64,000 nucleotides of DNA from Streptomyces camponoticapitis (lineage in GTDB: Bacteria > Actinomycetota > Actinomycetes > Streptomycetales > Streptomycetaceae): NCBI RefSeq assembly GCF_014646115.1, contig NZ_BMMV01000002.1, positions 199,322-263,321 on the forward strand, in the 5' to 3' direction. How positions within the stretch are numbered: position 1 is the stretch's first letter; every line of letters begins with the position of its first letter. Positions 42,621-49,977 of this stretch are shown here, in pieces. The position numbers were made by a program, and so were the translations under genes. The notes below the pieces were generated by a model. That model worked only from the letters and a program-made list of their open reading frames with translations. It ran no database searches and was not told the origin of the DNA.

Positions 42621-43143
42621 TCAGGCGACGCGCAGGTCCCCGATCGCGTCCTCGTCCCACTCGATCCCGAGCCCGGGCGACATCGGCCTGCACGATCCCC
42701 GCCGCACCCGCCGACAGATACTCCGCGAAGTGCCCCAGGCTGTAGATCGATTCGCCCACGGCGACGGGGGCAGTGGTCGAGCGGGCGAGCCGTACCTGGC
42801 CGGCGACGTCCTCGGCGGGCATCGGCTCCTCGAACCAGGCGATGTCGAGCGGCTCGAAGGTACGTGCCCGACGGATCGCCCCGGCCCCCGTCAGCGGCTT
42901 CACGCCACGCAGCCCGGCTGCCCGGGCCGCCTTGGCGTTCTCGACCAGTTCCCCGGCCGACAGATGGAGCCGGCCGCCCTCGGTGTCGTACACCGGCAGC
43001 CGCTTGTGCGCCCCGCCGGCCAGGCGCCACAGCGGTTCACCCGCGCGCAGACACCGCAGGTCCGACAGGGCCGTGGCGACGGCGGCCGGCGCGAGTGACG
43101 GCGACCGCCTTGACGAACCGGGGAGTGGTGGGGGAGCGGCCAT
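42621..43143 (-). pseudogene. Decayed enolase-superfamily (mandelate racemase/muconate lactonising type) dehydratase
   Basis: Reading from 43143, recognisable pieces occur in order: LWRLAGG and LPVYDTEGG (start of the barrel), AKAARAAGLRGVK, then directly LDIAWFEEPMPAEDV and VAVGESIYSLGHFAEYL, then IVQADVAR. After a further break and frame change, GLGIEWDEDAIGDLRVA precedes the stop at 42623-42621. Compared with the family, the N-terminal cap (about 90 residues), the segment holding the first metal-ligand Asp, and the segment between ADVAR and GLGIEW are missing. It cannot be active. A CCTATAG operator lies 24 nt upstream, indicating former co-regulation with the mutarotase and gntR genes. 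Confidence 0.85.
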
Positions 43144-43166
43144 GACGCCTCCAGAGACAGCCAGAT

Positions 43167-43178
43167 TTCCTATAGGAA
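43167..43178. promoter_or_regulatory. GntR-type operator, site 1
   Basis: TTCCTATAGGAA is a perfect 12-bp palindrome, 24 nt upstream of the pseudogene's start. It is the best match to the CCTATAG core found in three places around this locus. Confidence 0.6.
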
Positions 43179-43275
43179 GTTAGAAGCGTCTTGAGGTTAG
43201 CCATGAGCCACGGCCGCACGTCAGCCACTGTGCGCCGGGAATTTGTTCCGTCCTGGGCTTCTCTGTCTGGGGTCG

Positions 43276-43287
43276 TTCCTATAGGTT
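43276..43287. promoter_or_regulatory. GntR-type operator, site 2
   Basis: TTCCTATAGGTT shares 10 of 12 bases with site 1 and lies 44 nt upstream of the mutarotase start, where TAGGTT could be a -10 box. Confidence 0.55.
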
Positions 43288-43330
43288 CCCGCTGATGGTG
43301 GATTCCGCGGCGGACGGTGGTGGAGGGCTG

Positions 43331-43654
43331 ATGCAGCGCATCGCACAGGTTATCAAGGTGCGGCCGGAGAAGCTGGAGGAGTACCGGGAACTTCACCGGG
43401 CGGTGCCCGAGCCCGTACTCGCCAGGCTGCGCGCCTGCCACATCGCCAACTACTCGATCCACCTGCTGGGTGACCGGCTCTTCAGCTACTTCGAGTACCA
43501 CGGCGACGATCTGGCGGCCGATCTCGCGGCGATGGCCGCCGACGAGGCGACGCGGGAGTGGTGGAAGCTGACCGACCCCTGCCAGGAGCCGGTCCCCGAG
43601 GCGGGGCCGGACCAGTGGTGGACTCCGATGGAGCGGGTCTTCCTGATGGAGTAG
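43331..43654 (+). CDS. L-rhamnose mutarotase-like protein (RhaM family)
   Basis: 107 aa, near the usual 104 aa of RhaM. MQRIAQVIKVRPEKLEEYRELH, NYSIHLLGDRLFSYFEY and WWKLTDPCQEPVPEAGPDQWWTPMERVF carry the family's His, Tyr and Trp-Trp residues. It interconverts anomers of L-rhamnose or L-fucose. ATG 43331 has GGAGGG upstream; an ATG at 43295 lacks one. It is flanked by CCTATAG sites and precedes the gntR gene by 81 nt, so it should be regulated by it. Confidence 0.87.
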   Translation: MQRIAQVIKVRPEKLEEYRELHRAVPEPVLARLRACHIANYSIHLLGDRLFSYFEYHGDDLAADLAAMAADEATREWWKLTDPCQEPVPEAGPDQWWTPMERVFLME

Positions 43655-43683
43655 GCACAACGGGCCCGGTGGCGGTCGAGTGA

Positions 43684-43695
43684 GTCCTATAGAAT
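43684..43695. promoter_or_regulatory. GntR-type operator, site 3
   Basis: GTCCTATAGAAT keeps the CCTATAG core and overlaps a potential -10 box (TAGAAT), 41 nt upstream of the gntR start. This would give autoregulation. Confidence 0.5.
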
Positions 43696-43735
43696 ATGGA
43701 GGACTGCTCGGGCGCGGCATTGAGGAGACCTGACC

Positions 43736-44449
43736 TTGTCGGACACGACTTCGGGCCGGGCGGGGGGCACGGAGAACACCGGTGCCCCCGGGCCGCCGCG
43801 CCAGGTCCTCGCCGACGGCGTCTACGAGGCCGTCAAGGCGATGGTCATGGATCACGAGATCGAGCCGGGCGCCCGCGTCGGCATCGAATCCCTGTCCCGG
43901 ACGCTTGAGGTGTCACCCACGCCCGTACGCGAGGCGCTGGCGCGGCTGGAGTCCGACGGGCTCGTCACGAAGCGCTCGCTCGCCGGCTATCGCGCCACCG
44001 AACTCCTCACTCCCCAGGGCCTTGAGGAACTGTTCGAGATGCGCCTGCTCCTGGAGCCGAGAGCGACCGCCCTGGCCGCGGTGAACGCGGACGAGCAGCA
44101 GCTCGACGCCATGGAGAATCTGGTGGAGGAGATGCGGGGCCGGCCGGGATCCGGCGAACGGTACGTCGCCTACCGCGAGTTCGCCGCCGCCGACCAGCGC
44201 TTCCACGACACGATCGCGCGGGCCGCGGGCCGTTCACTGCTGGCCGACGCGGTGGAGCGGCTGCACTCGCATCTGCATATCTTCCGGCTCAGCGGCATCC
44301 CGGGCGCCGGCCCGCTGACCCTCGCCGAGCACGACCGCGTCCTGCGCGCGATCCTGCGCCGAAACCCGGACCGCGCGGCGGAGGCGATGACGGAGCATCT
44401 GCGCCGCAGCCTGGAACGCCGGCGCACCCGCCGGGGCCCGGACGCCTGA
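43736..44449 (+). CDS. GntR-family regulator with FCD effector domain
   Basis: 237 aa starting from TTG 43736 with GAGGAGA 7 nt upstream. The winged HTH (about 20-85) contains VGIESLSRTLEVSPTPVREALARLESDGL. The FCD domain (about 95-230) has RLLLEPRATALAA, DQRFHDTIARAAG and HDRVLRAI; its His and Asp residues form the metal/effector site of FadR-type members, which respond to sugar acids or lactones. Three CCTATAG sites surround it, so it probably represses itself, the mutarotase and the decayed dehydratase. Confidence 0.9.
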   Translation: MSDTTSGRAGGTENTGAPGPPRQVLADGVYEAVKAMVMDHEIEPGARVGIESLSRTLEVSPTPVREALARLESDGLVTKRSLAGYRATELLTPQGLEELFEMRLLLEPRATALAAVNADEQQLDAMENLVEEMRGRPGSGERYVAYREFAAADQRFHDTIARAAGRSLLADAVERLHSHLHIFRLSGIPGAGPLTLAEHDRVLRAILRRNPDRAAEAMTEHLRRSLERRRTRRGPDA

Positions 44450-44487
44450 CGGCCCGGGCCGAGCGTAAAGGGCGGCGCCCGAGGGGT

Positions 44488-44511
44488 GTTTGGCCGCCGC
44501 GTCAAGGGTCA
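44488..44511 (+). promoter_or_regulatory. Alternative-sigma (SigB-type) promoter candidate for csbD
   Basis: GTTT (44488-44491), a 14-nt spacer and GGGTCA (44506-44511) resemble the GTTT-N14-16-GGGTAT stress-sigma consensus. It lies 48 nt upstream of the CsbD ATG. Confidence 0.5.
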
Positions 44512-44559
44512 CACGCATAGCGTCCATCCGATTCATCGGCACCAGAGGACGTGAGTGAC

Positions 44560-44736
44560 ATGACCAAGAAGAACTCGAAGACCGAGGCGAAGGTCGAGCA
44601 CGCCAAGGGCAAGGTCAAGGAGACGACCGGGCGCGCGGTGGGCGACGAGCGGCTGGAGGCCGAAGGCCGCGTCGACCAGGCCAAGAGCGACGCGCGTATG
44701 GCCAAGGAGAAGGCCAAGGACACCTTCAAGCACTGA
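44560..44736 (+). CDS. CsbD-family stress protein
   Basis: 58 aa from ATG 44560, spaced about 10 nt from AGAGGA; a GTG at 44551 abuts that site and is less likely. Small, charged and repetitive: AKVEHAKGKVKETTGRAVGD followed by EGRVDQAKSDARMAKEKAKD, the CsbD hallmark. CsbD proteins accumulate under general stress in SigB regulons; the function is unknown. A SigB-like promoter lies upstream, and the next genes encode holin-like and DUF3618 proteins. Confidence 0.88.
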   Translation: MTKKNSKTEAKVEHAKGKVKETTGRAVGDERLEAEGRVDQAKSDARMAKEKAKDTFKH

Positions 44737-44750
44737 CGCCCAGCCCGCCG

Positions 44751-44791
44751 GCCCACCGGCTCAGGGGATGTCCGTCCCCGCCCCGGTGGGC
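44751..44791 (+). terminator. Compound hairpin between csbD and the holin-family gene
   Basis: A 9-bp outer stem (44751-44759 and 44783-44791) encloses a GGGGA/TCCCC inner stem. It may end most csbD transcripts and attenuate the next gene. Confidence 0.55.
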
Positions 44792-44823
44792 AGCCCGCCG
44801 ATTTTCGTTGGAGGCGAACCACC

Positions 44824-45150
44824 GTGACCCAGCAGACCGAGAAGTCGGCGGCTGAGCTGGTGCAGCAGGCCTCGGAGCAGCTCTCCCAGCTCGTCAGGGA
44901 AGAACTCCGGCTCGCGACCGCCGAGATGAGGGAGAAGGGCAGAAGAGCCGGCCGCGGCGGCGGACTTTACGGAGGCGCCGCGCTCGTCGGCGTCCTCGCC
45001 CTCCAGGCGCTCGTGGCGACGGTCATCGCCGCGCTCGCCCTGGTGCTCCCGGTCTGGGCCTCCGCGCTGATCGTCACCGCGGTGCTCGCCATCACCGCCG
45101 CGGTGCTGGCGGGGCAGGGCCGCCGGGGACCCGTGAGGCCGCGCCGCTGA
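44824..45150 (+). CDS. Holin-family (DUF1469) membrane protein, apparently truncated by a frameshift
   Basis: 108 aa from GTG 44824. An amphipathic helix (SAAELVQQASEQLSQLVREELRL) leads into two membrane helices (GGAALVGVLALQALVATVIA, LVLPVWASALIVTAVLA). It is a stress-associated DUF1469 protein rather than a phage lysis protein. The frame stops at 45148-45150, but a shift into the -1 frame would continue LTPERTTESVKADIKEIKERAHR to a stop at 45216-45218. That tail resembles the usual C-terminus of the family, and its stop overlaps the next ATG as ATGA. A recent mutation, a recoding event or a sequencing error could explain it. Confidence 0.82.
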   Translation: MTQQTEKSAAELVQQASEQLSQLVREELRLATAEMREKGRRAGRGGGLYGGAALVGVLALQALVATVIAALALVLPVWASALIVTAVLAITAAVLAGQGRRGPVRPRR

Positions 45151-45214
45151 CGCCGGAGCGGACCACGGAGAGCGTCAAGGCCGACATCAAGGAGATCAAG
45201 GAGAGGGCGCACCG

Positions 45215-45604
45215 ATGAGCAAGAACTCGCACGGGCCCGAGGGGTCCGACGACAACACGGTGGCCGGAGCCAGGCACCGGGTCGAGGAAGCGCGTGAACG
45301 GCTCGGTGACTCGGTGGGGCAGCTCGCCGCCAAGGCCGATGTGAAAGGCCGTACGCAGGAGAAGGCCGCCGAGGTCCGCGACCAGGTCGTCGAGGTCGGT
45401 CAGCAGGTCAGGGACCAGATCAAGGAGCACACGCCGGAACGGGTGCGCGACGCGGCCACGAGGGCCGCGGTGACCGGCAAGGAGGTGGCCACCAAGGCCG
45501 CCGGGACCGGGCGCGCCAACCCCCGGCCGCTGCTGGTCGCCGGGGGAGTGGCGGTGGTCGTCCTCGCCGTCGCTCGGGCCCGTCGCAGGTCCCGCAGGTC
45601 CTGA
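45215..45604 (+). CDS. DUF3618-like protein
   Basis: 129 aa. The N-terminal two-thirds is a helical DUF3618-type repeat (VEEARERLGDSVGQLAAKADVKGRTQEKAAEV), and RPLLVAGGVAVVVLAVA is a single C-terminal membrane helix with a basic tail. The family is a companion of holin-like and CsbD genes in streptomycete stress operons. Its start overlaps the stop of the holin gene's shifted frame, implying former translational coupling. No enzymatic motif is seen. Confidence 0.85.
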   Translation: MSKNSHGPEGSDDNTVAGARHRVEEARERLGDSVGQLAAKADVKGRTQEKAAEVRDQVVEVGQQVRDQIKEHTPERVRDAATRAAVTGKEVATKAAGTGRANPRPLLVAGGVAVVVLAVARARRRSRRS

Positions 45605-45687
45605 GCCCGCCGACCCGCGCCGGACCGTACGACGGACCGGCCCTGGCGAAACGGCCCACGAGAGACCCGCGCGGGCCCCACACCGAA

Positions 45688-45733
45688 ACACCGAAGCGTC
45701 CCGTCCGAGAAATCGGGCGGGACGCTTCGGTGT
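45688..45733. terminator. 21-bp hairpin, bidirectional terminator
   Basis: Arms 45688-45708 and 45713-45733 pair over 21 bp with one G-U pair and a GAAA tetraloop. It lies between the converging DUF3618 and SRPBCC genes. Confidence 0.85.
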
Positions 45734-45757
45734 GTACGCTCGCTCCGTACGGCGGAG

Positions 45758-46186
45758 TCAGGGCAGCGCCGCCGCACTCTCGGCCATCTTCCGGAATTCC
45801 CCGAGGTCGTAGTTGGCCAGCGTCGAGTCCAGATTGGTGAGCGCGCCCAGGTGCTCCACGAACCCCTGCGGGTCGTACTCGATCTGGAGCGTCACCCGGC
45901 TCTCCGTGTCGCTGAGCCGGTGGAAGGTGACGACTCCCGCGTGGTGCACGCCCTCGGTGGTCCGCCAGGCGATGCGGTCCTCGGGGACGACCTCCGTGAG
46001 CTCCGCCACAAAGCTCTTGTCGGCGCCCGGCAGGGAGACCTGCCAGGCGAACAGGGAATCGTCGATGCGCTCCACATGCCTGACATGACTGAGAAAGGCG
46101 GGCCAGCGCTCGACGTCCTTCCACAGGGACCAGCTCACGGCGACGGGAGCCTTGATGTCGACGGCTTCGATCAGTGAGGACGGCAT
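45758..46186 (-). CDS. SRPBCC-family (polyketide cyclase/dehydrase-like) protein
   Basis: 142 aa helix-grip fold. It starts SSLIEAVDIKAPVAVSWSLWKDVERWPAFLSHV, the typical first strand and helix, and continues with DRIAWRTTEGVHHAGVVTFHRL and a C-terminal helix LGEFRKMAES. The fold forms a hydrophobic cavity for lipids or aromatic ligands. ATG 46186 has GGAGG upstream. It stands alone on the minus strand next to stress genes; no polyketide cluster is near, so a binding or stress role is more likely than cyclase activity. Confidence 0.85.
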   Translation of the reverse strand: MPSSLIEAVDIKAPVAVSWSLWKDVERWPAFLSHVRHVERIDDSLFAWQVSLPGADKSFVAELTEVVPEDRIAWRTTEGVHHAGVVTFHRLSDTESRVTLQIEYDPQGFVEHLGALTNLDSTLANYDLGEFRKMAESAAALP

Positions 46187-46435
46187 GGAATCTCCTCCGG
46201 TGTGACGGGACGACCAGGTCTGTCATCCGCTACCCGCCGGATCGGCTTTCACCGCCCGCGCCCTCACGTCCTTCGGACATCCCTTCCATAACCATTCGAA
46301 GATCCGTCCTTCAGCCTGCCGCGCGACGGTGACAGGCTGTCCCTCGTACGACGCACCACCCGTCGCAGGAACCACCTACGCATCAGGCACAACCCGCACC
46401 ACAGGCCCGACCGAAGATGAGCACGAGAGGCACCC

Positions 46436-48106
46436 GTGATTCCGAACACCCTCGACACCCCCGGCGGCCGGCTGTCACAGCCCGCCCCGGACTGGTGGCG
46501 CGAAGCCGTCGTCTACCAGGTGTACGTCCCGAGCTTCGCCGACGCGGACGGCGACGGGATCGGCGATCTCCGCGGGATCACGGACCGGCTCGGCCACCTC
46601 GCCGGTCTCGGCGTCGACGCCCTGTGGCTCACCCCGTTCTACCCCTCGCCCTGGACCGACGCCGGCTACGACGTCTCCGACTACCGGGGCGTCGACCCGC
46701 GCCACGGCACCCTCGACGACTTCCGCGGCCTTGTGCGGCGGGCCCACGGCCTCGGCCTCAAGGTCATCGTCGACGTCGTGCCCAACCACTGCTCCGACCA
46801 GCACCCCTGGTTCGTGGAAGCACTCGCCTCACCGCCCGGCTCACCGGCGAGGGACCGCTTCATCTTCCGCGACGGGCGGGGCCCGGACGGGAGCCTGCCG
46901 CCCGCCGACTGGAAGTCGAAGTTCGGCGGCGGCGCCTGGACACGGGTCCCGGACGGCCAGTGGTACATGCATATCTTCTCCGCCGAGCAGCCCGACCTGA
47001 ACTGGGAGAACCCCGACGTCCTCGCCGACTTCGAGGGCATCCTCCGCTTCTGGCTCGACCTCGGGGCGGACGGCTTCCGTATCGACGTGGCCCACGGTCT
47101 GCGCAAAGACCTCGTGGAACCCCTGCGGGACACGGGGGGACGTGACTCGGCCTCCCTGAACTCCCCGCCCGAAGGGGAGAACCACCCCTTCTGGGACCGC
47201 GACGAGGTACACGACATATACCGGGCCTGGCGCAAGATCATCGACTCCTACGCGCCTCCCCGGATCACCGTCGCCGAAGCGGGAGTCAGCGCGTCCCGGC
47301 TGCCCCTCTACACCCGCTCCGACGAACTCCACCAGGCGTTCAACTTCTTCCATCTGCGCTGTCCCTGGGACGCCGAGGAGTTCAGGAAGGTCATCGACAC
47401 CTCCCTCACCGGCGCCCGCGCGGTCGGCACCCTGCCCACCTGGGTACTCTCCAACCACGACGTCGTACGGCACCGCACCCGCTACTCCCTTCCCCAGGGC
47501 ATCGACTACCGCGCCTGGCTGTCCGGCGGCGGCACCGACCCCGCGCCGGACGACGCGCTCGGCCACCGGAGGGCCAGGGCCGCCGCGCTCCTGACCCTCG
47601 CCCTGCCGGGCAGCGCCTACCTCTACCAGGGCGAGGAACTCGGTCTCCCCGAGGTCTCCGACCTGCCCCTCGACGCGCTGCGCGACCCCATGTGGGAGCG
47701 GACCGGACGCACGACCAAGGGCCGCGACGGCTGCCGTATACCCATCCCGTGGACCCGCAGCGGCAGCAGCCACGGCTTCGGGCCCGGCGGGAGCTGGCTC
47801 CCGCAGCCGGAGGGCTGGGGCGACCACGCGGTGGAGGCCCAGACCGGGCGGCCCGACTCCTTCCTGGAGCTGTACCGCACGGCGCTGTCCGTACGCACCC
47901 GCTTCCGGGGCGACGAGTCGTTCGGCTGGCTGCCCGCGCGCGAGGGCGAACTGGCCTTCCGCAAGGGCCGGTTCGAATGCCGGATCAATCTCTCCGAACG
48001 CTCACTCCCGCTGCCGGACGGCGAGGTGCTGCTCGCCAGCGACAGCCTGGACGGAGATCTGATCGCCCCGGACACCGCCGTGTGGACAGCGGCGACGGGC
48101 GGCTGA
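46436..48106 (+). CDS. GH13 alpha-glucosidase/oligo-1,6-glucosidase-like enzyme
   Basis: 556 aa without a signal peptide. GH13 regions are in place: VDVVPNH, the nucleophile Asp217 in DGFRIDVAH, the acid/base Glu281 in ITVAEAG, and Asp342 in LSNHD. The opening WWREAVVYQVYVPSFADADGDGIGDL is typical of alpha-glucosidase, trehalose-6-phosphate hydrolase and oligo-1,6-glucosidase members. It should hydrolyse maltose, isomaltose or a similar alpha-glucoside in the cytosol. GTG 46436 is the start. The next gene is a stress protein, so it appears monocistronic. Confidence 0.9.
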   Translation: MIPNTLDTPGGRLSQPAPDWWREAVVYQVYVPSFADADGDGIGDLRGITDRLGHLAGLGVDALWLTPFYPSPWTDAGYDVSDYRGVDPRHGTLDDFRGLVRRAHGLGLKVIVDVVPNHCSDQHPWFVEALASPPGSPARDRFIFRDGRGPDGSLPPADWKSKFGGGAWTRVPDGQWYMHIFSAEQPDLNWENPDVLADFEGILRFWLDLGADGFRIDVAHGLRKDLVEPLRDTGGRDSASLNSPPEGENHPFWDRDEVHDIYRAWRKIIDSYAPPRITVAEAGVSASRLPLYTRSDELHQAFNFFHLRCPWDAEEFRKVIDTSLTGARAVGTLPTWVLSNHDVVRHRTRYSLPQGIDYRAWLSGGGTDPAPDDALGHRRARAAALLTLALPGSAYLYQGEELGLPEVSDLPLDALRDPMWERTGRTTKGRDGCRIPIPWTRSGSSHGFGPGGSWLPQPEGWGDHAVEAQTGRPDSFLELYRTALSVRTRFRGDESFGWLPAREGELAFRKGRFECRINLSERSLPLPDGEVLLASDSLDGDLIAPDTAVWTAATGG

Positions 48107-48181
48107 TCAATTCGTCGGTATCATCCGACTCCTTTCCGTCATCGCGCCCCTACAACGCGTGAGCATCGGCGGGCGCTCCCC

Positions 48182-48196
48182 TCGGGTGTCACCCGA
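48182..48196. promoter_or_regulatory. TCGGGTG-T-CACCCGA dyad upstream of the PRC-barrel/DUF2382 gene
   Basis: A perfect 15-nt odd dyad lies 195 nt upstream of the ATG at 48391, in a 284-bp interval without a gene. It may be an operator or a short hairpin. Confidence 0.35.
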
Positions 48197-48390
48197 ATGG
48201 CTGAATCCGTCCGCCGATCTGCTCGGAGCCCAGCAGGGCGCCTCCGACGCCCCTTTGTCCCCCGGACGGGCCAGAGGGGCGATTTCCCTGGTTGCCGCCC
48301 GCCGTCAGCAGGTGCCGCATGGAAATACGCGAGTCAGCCGACGCGCGGGGATTCCGACCCCGCCGGCTCGCCGCCAAGGAGTGATCACTG

Positions 48391-49350
48391 ATGGCAGCCG
48401 ACGATGTCTTCCACCACGTGGGTGAACTCACAGGTCTGACGGCCTACGACGCCGACGGGGAGAAGATAGGCAGTGTCGAGCAGGCGTACCTCGACAACCA
48501 GACAGGGCGCGCCGAGTGGGTGACGGTCAAGACCGGCATGTTCGGCATGAAGGAGTCCTTCGTGCCGCTGGCCGGCGCAACCCGTGACGAGGGCGGTCTC
48601 CAGATCCCGCACGCCAAGGAACTGGTCAAGGACGCCCCTCGCATGGACGCCGACGAGCATCTCGACGTCGCACAGGAGCAAGAGCTGTACGACCACTACG
48701 GCGTCGCCCGTCCCAGCGAGCGCAGCGGGTCCTCGGGTATGAGCCCGGCACCCGGAACGGCAGCCACGGAAGGCAGGAGCGGGGAGGACACCATGAGCGG
48801 CGAAACCGAGGGCGCCGTCGGCCCGGACCGGACGGACGCCACGTCGCAGCCGGGCATGACCGACCGTACCGACGCCTCGGCCCAGGATGCCGGGACCACC
48901 GGTCGTACGGACGAGTCCAAGGCCGCCATGGCCGGTGCCACGGGTGGCGGCGACGACGAAATGGTGCGTTCGGAGGAGCGCCTCCGGGTCGGCACCGAGG
49001 AGCACGAGTCCGGCCGCGCGCGGCTCCGGAAGGTGGTCGTGACCGAGAACGTCACCACCACCGTGCCGGTCACCCACGAAGAGGTCCGTATCGTGCGCGA
49101 GCCCATCAAGCCGGGCGACGGGAAGATCGGCCGCTCGCCCATGGGCAACGCCGAGGCCGAGGTGATCCTGCACGCCGAGGAGGCGGTCGTCCGTAAGGAG
49201 GCCGTGCCGGTGGAGCGCGTACGCATGGAGACCGAGAAGGTCACCGAGCAGAAAGAGGTGTCGGCCGACGTCCGCAAGGAGCAGGTCGAGTTCGACGCCC
49301 CCGGGCATGACGACCGGGGCCGTGGCGGCGGTCGGGGCCCGAGCCACTGA
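48391..49350 (+). CDS. PRC-barrel and DUF2382 domain protein
   Basis: 319 aa. The N-terminal PRC barrel (about 8-90: LTGLTAYDADGEKIGSVEQAYLD, SFVPLAGA) is followed by a disordered Ser/Thr/Gly-rich linker (about 110-190) and a DUF2382 domain (about 195-300): LRVGTEEHESGRARLRKVV, PVTHEEVRIVREPI, and EEVVVRKEAVPVERVRMET-like segments. This domain pair is common in actinobacteria and cyanobacteria and is linked to general stress. A His-rich/charged tail ends the protein. Function is unknown. It starts a stretch of stress-related genes together with the upstream CsbD set. Confidence 0.88.
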   Translation: MAADDVFHHVGELTGLTAYDADGEKIGSVEQAYLDNQTGRAEWVTVKTGMFGMKESFVPLAGATRDEGGLQIPHAKELVKDAPRMDADEHLDVAQEQELYDHYGVARPSERSGSSGMSPAPGTAATEGRSGEDTMSGETEGAVGPDRTDATSQPGMTDRTDASAQDAGTTGRTDESKAAMAGATGGGDDEMVRSEERLRVGTEEHESGRARLRKVVVTENVTTTVPVTHEEVRIVREPIKPGDGKIGRSPMGNAEAEVILHAEEAVVRKEAVPVERVRMETEKVTEQKEVSADVRKEQVEFDAPGHDDRGRGGGRGPSH

Positions 49351-49609
49351 GCGGCACACCCCAGGCCGTCCCAGCGGCTCGAAGAACCGCACAACCGCAT
49401 GTCGGCGTGGGCCCACCGGTCTCCCGGGTGGACCCGCGCCGTGCCGCGTTCTCAGGGCCGCCCCGCGCTCCCGCCCGGCATGCTCCTGGCAGCATCGCGA
49501 ATGAGCCCAGGTGGACGCGGTGACCGTGCGGACGGCCGGACGGGCTGTGTCAGGGGGGACTCGCCGCGATCGCTGGGCGGCGCCCGAGCCGCCCTGATAG
49601 GGAGGGTGC

Positions 49610-49894
49610 ATGAGCGAAGAGACCCCGATCCCCCCTGTCCTGACCGTCATCGCCGCCAGCACCATCGAGCCGAACGTCGTCGGGGAGGGCGCCGCCGACC
49701 GGAACTCGTGGATGGTGATCGAGACGGCCGAGCAGGGCCAGCTCCTGCTCAATCTGCCGGGACCGCTGTACCGGGCGATGGAGCAGGCGCCCTTCCTGGC
49801 CGCCGACGAGGCCGGGCCCGGCCGCCTCGCCCTCACCGGACGCGAGATCGCCGCCTACCGCGAGCGCATCGCCGGGCTCACCGAGAAGCAGTAG
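49610..49894 (+). CDS. Small hypothetical protein
   Basis: 94 aa. MSEETPIPPVLTVIAASTIEPNVVGEG precedes a short beta-rich region (SWMVIETAEQGQLLLNLPGPLYRAM) and a helical end. No signal peptide, membrane helix or known family was recognised. A GGGAGG-type site lies just upstream of the ATG, which supports translation. It lies between the DUF2382 protein and the converging dioxygenase gene. Confidence 0.55.
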   Translation: MSEETPIPPVLTVIAASTIEPNVVGEGAADRNSWMVIETAEQGQLLLNLPGPLYRAMEQAPFLAADEAGPGRLALTGREIAAYRERIAGLTEKQ

Positions 49895-49977
49895 CCGGCG
49901 GGACACCCCTGGCGGGCGGGCGGCGATCGGACGGCCGGATCAGGCGGCCGGGGTCGGCGATCGGACGGCCGGGCGTA

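Noticed and set aside
44824..45150. Prophage lysis gene
   Set aside because: Although named for holins, the DUF1469 protein sits among stress genes, and no phage structural, integrase or endolysin genes are present.
46264..46458. A 64-codon minus-strand frame upstream of the GH13 gene
   Set aside because: No ribosome binding site, Arg-rich translation and position in a promoter region make coding unlikely.
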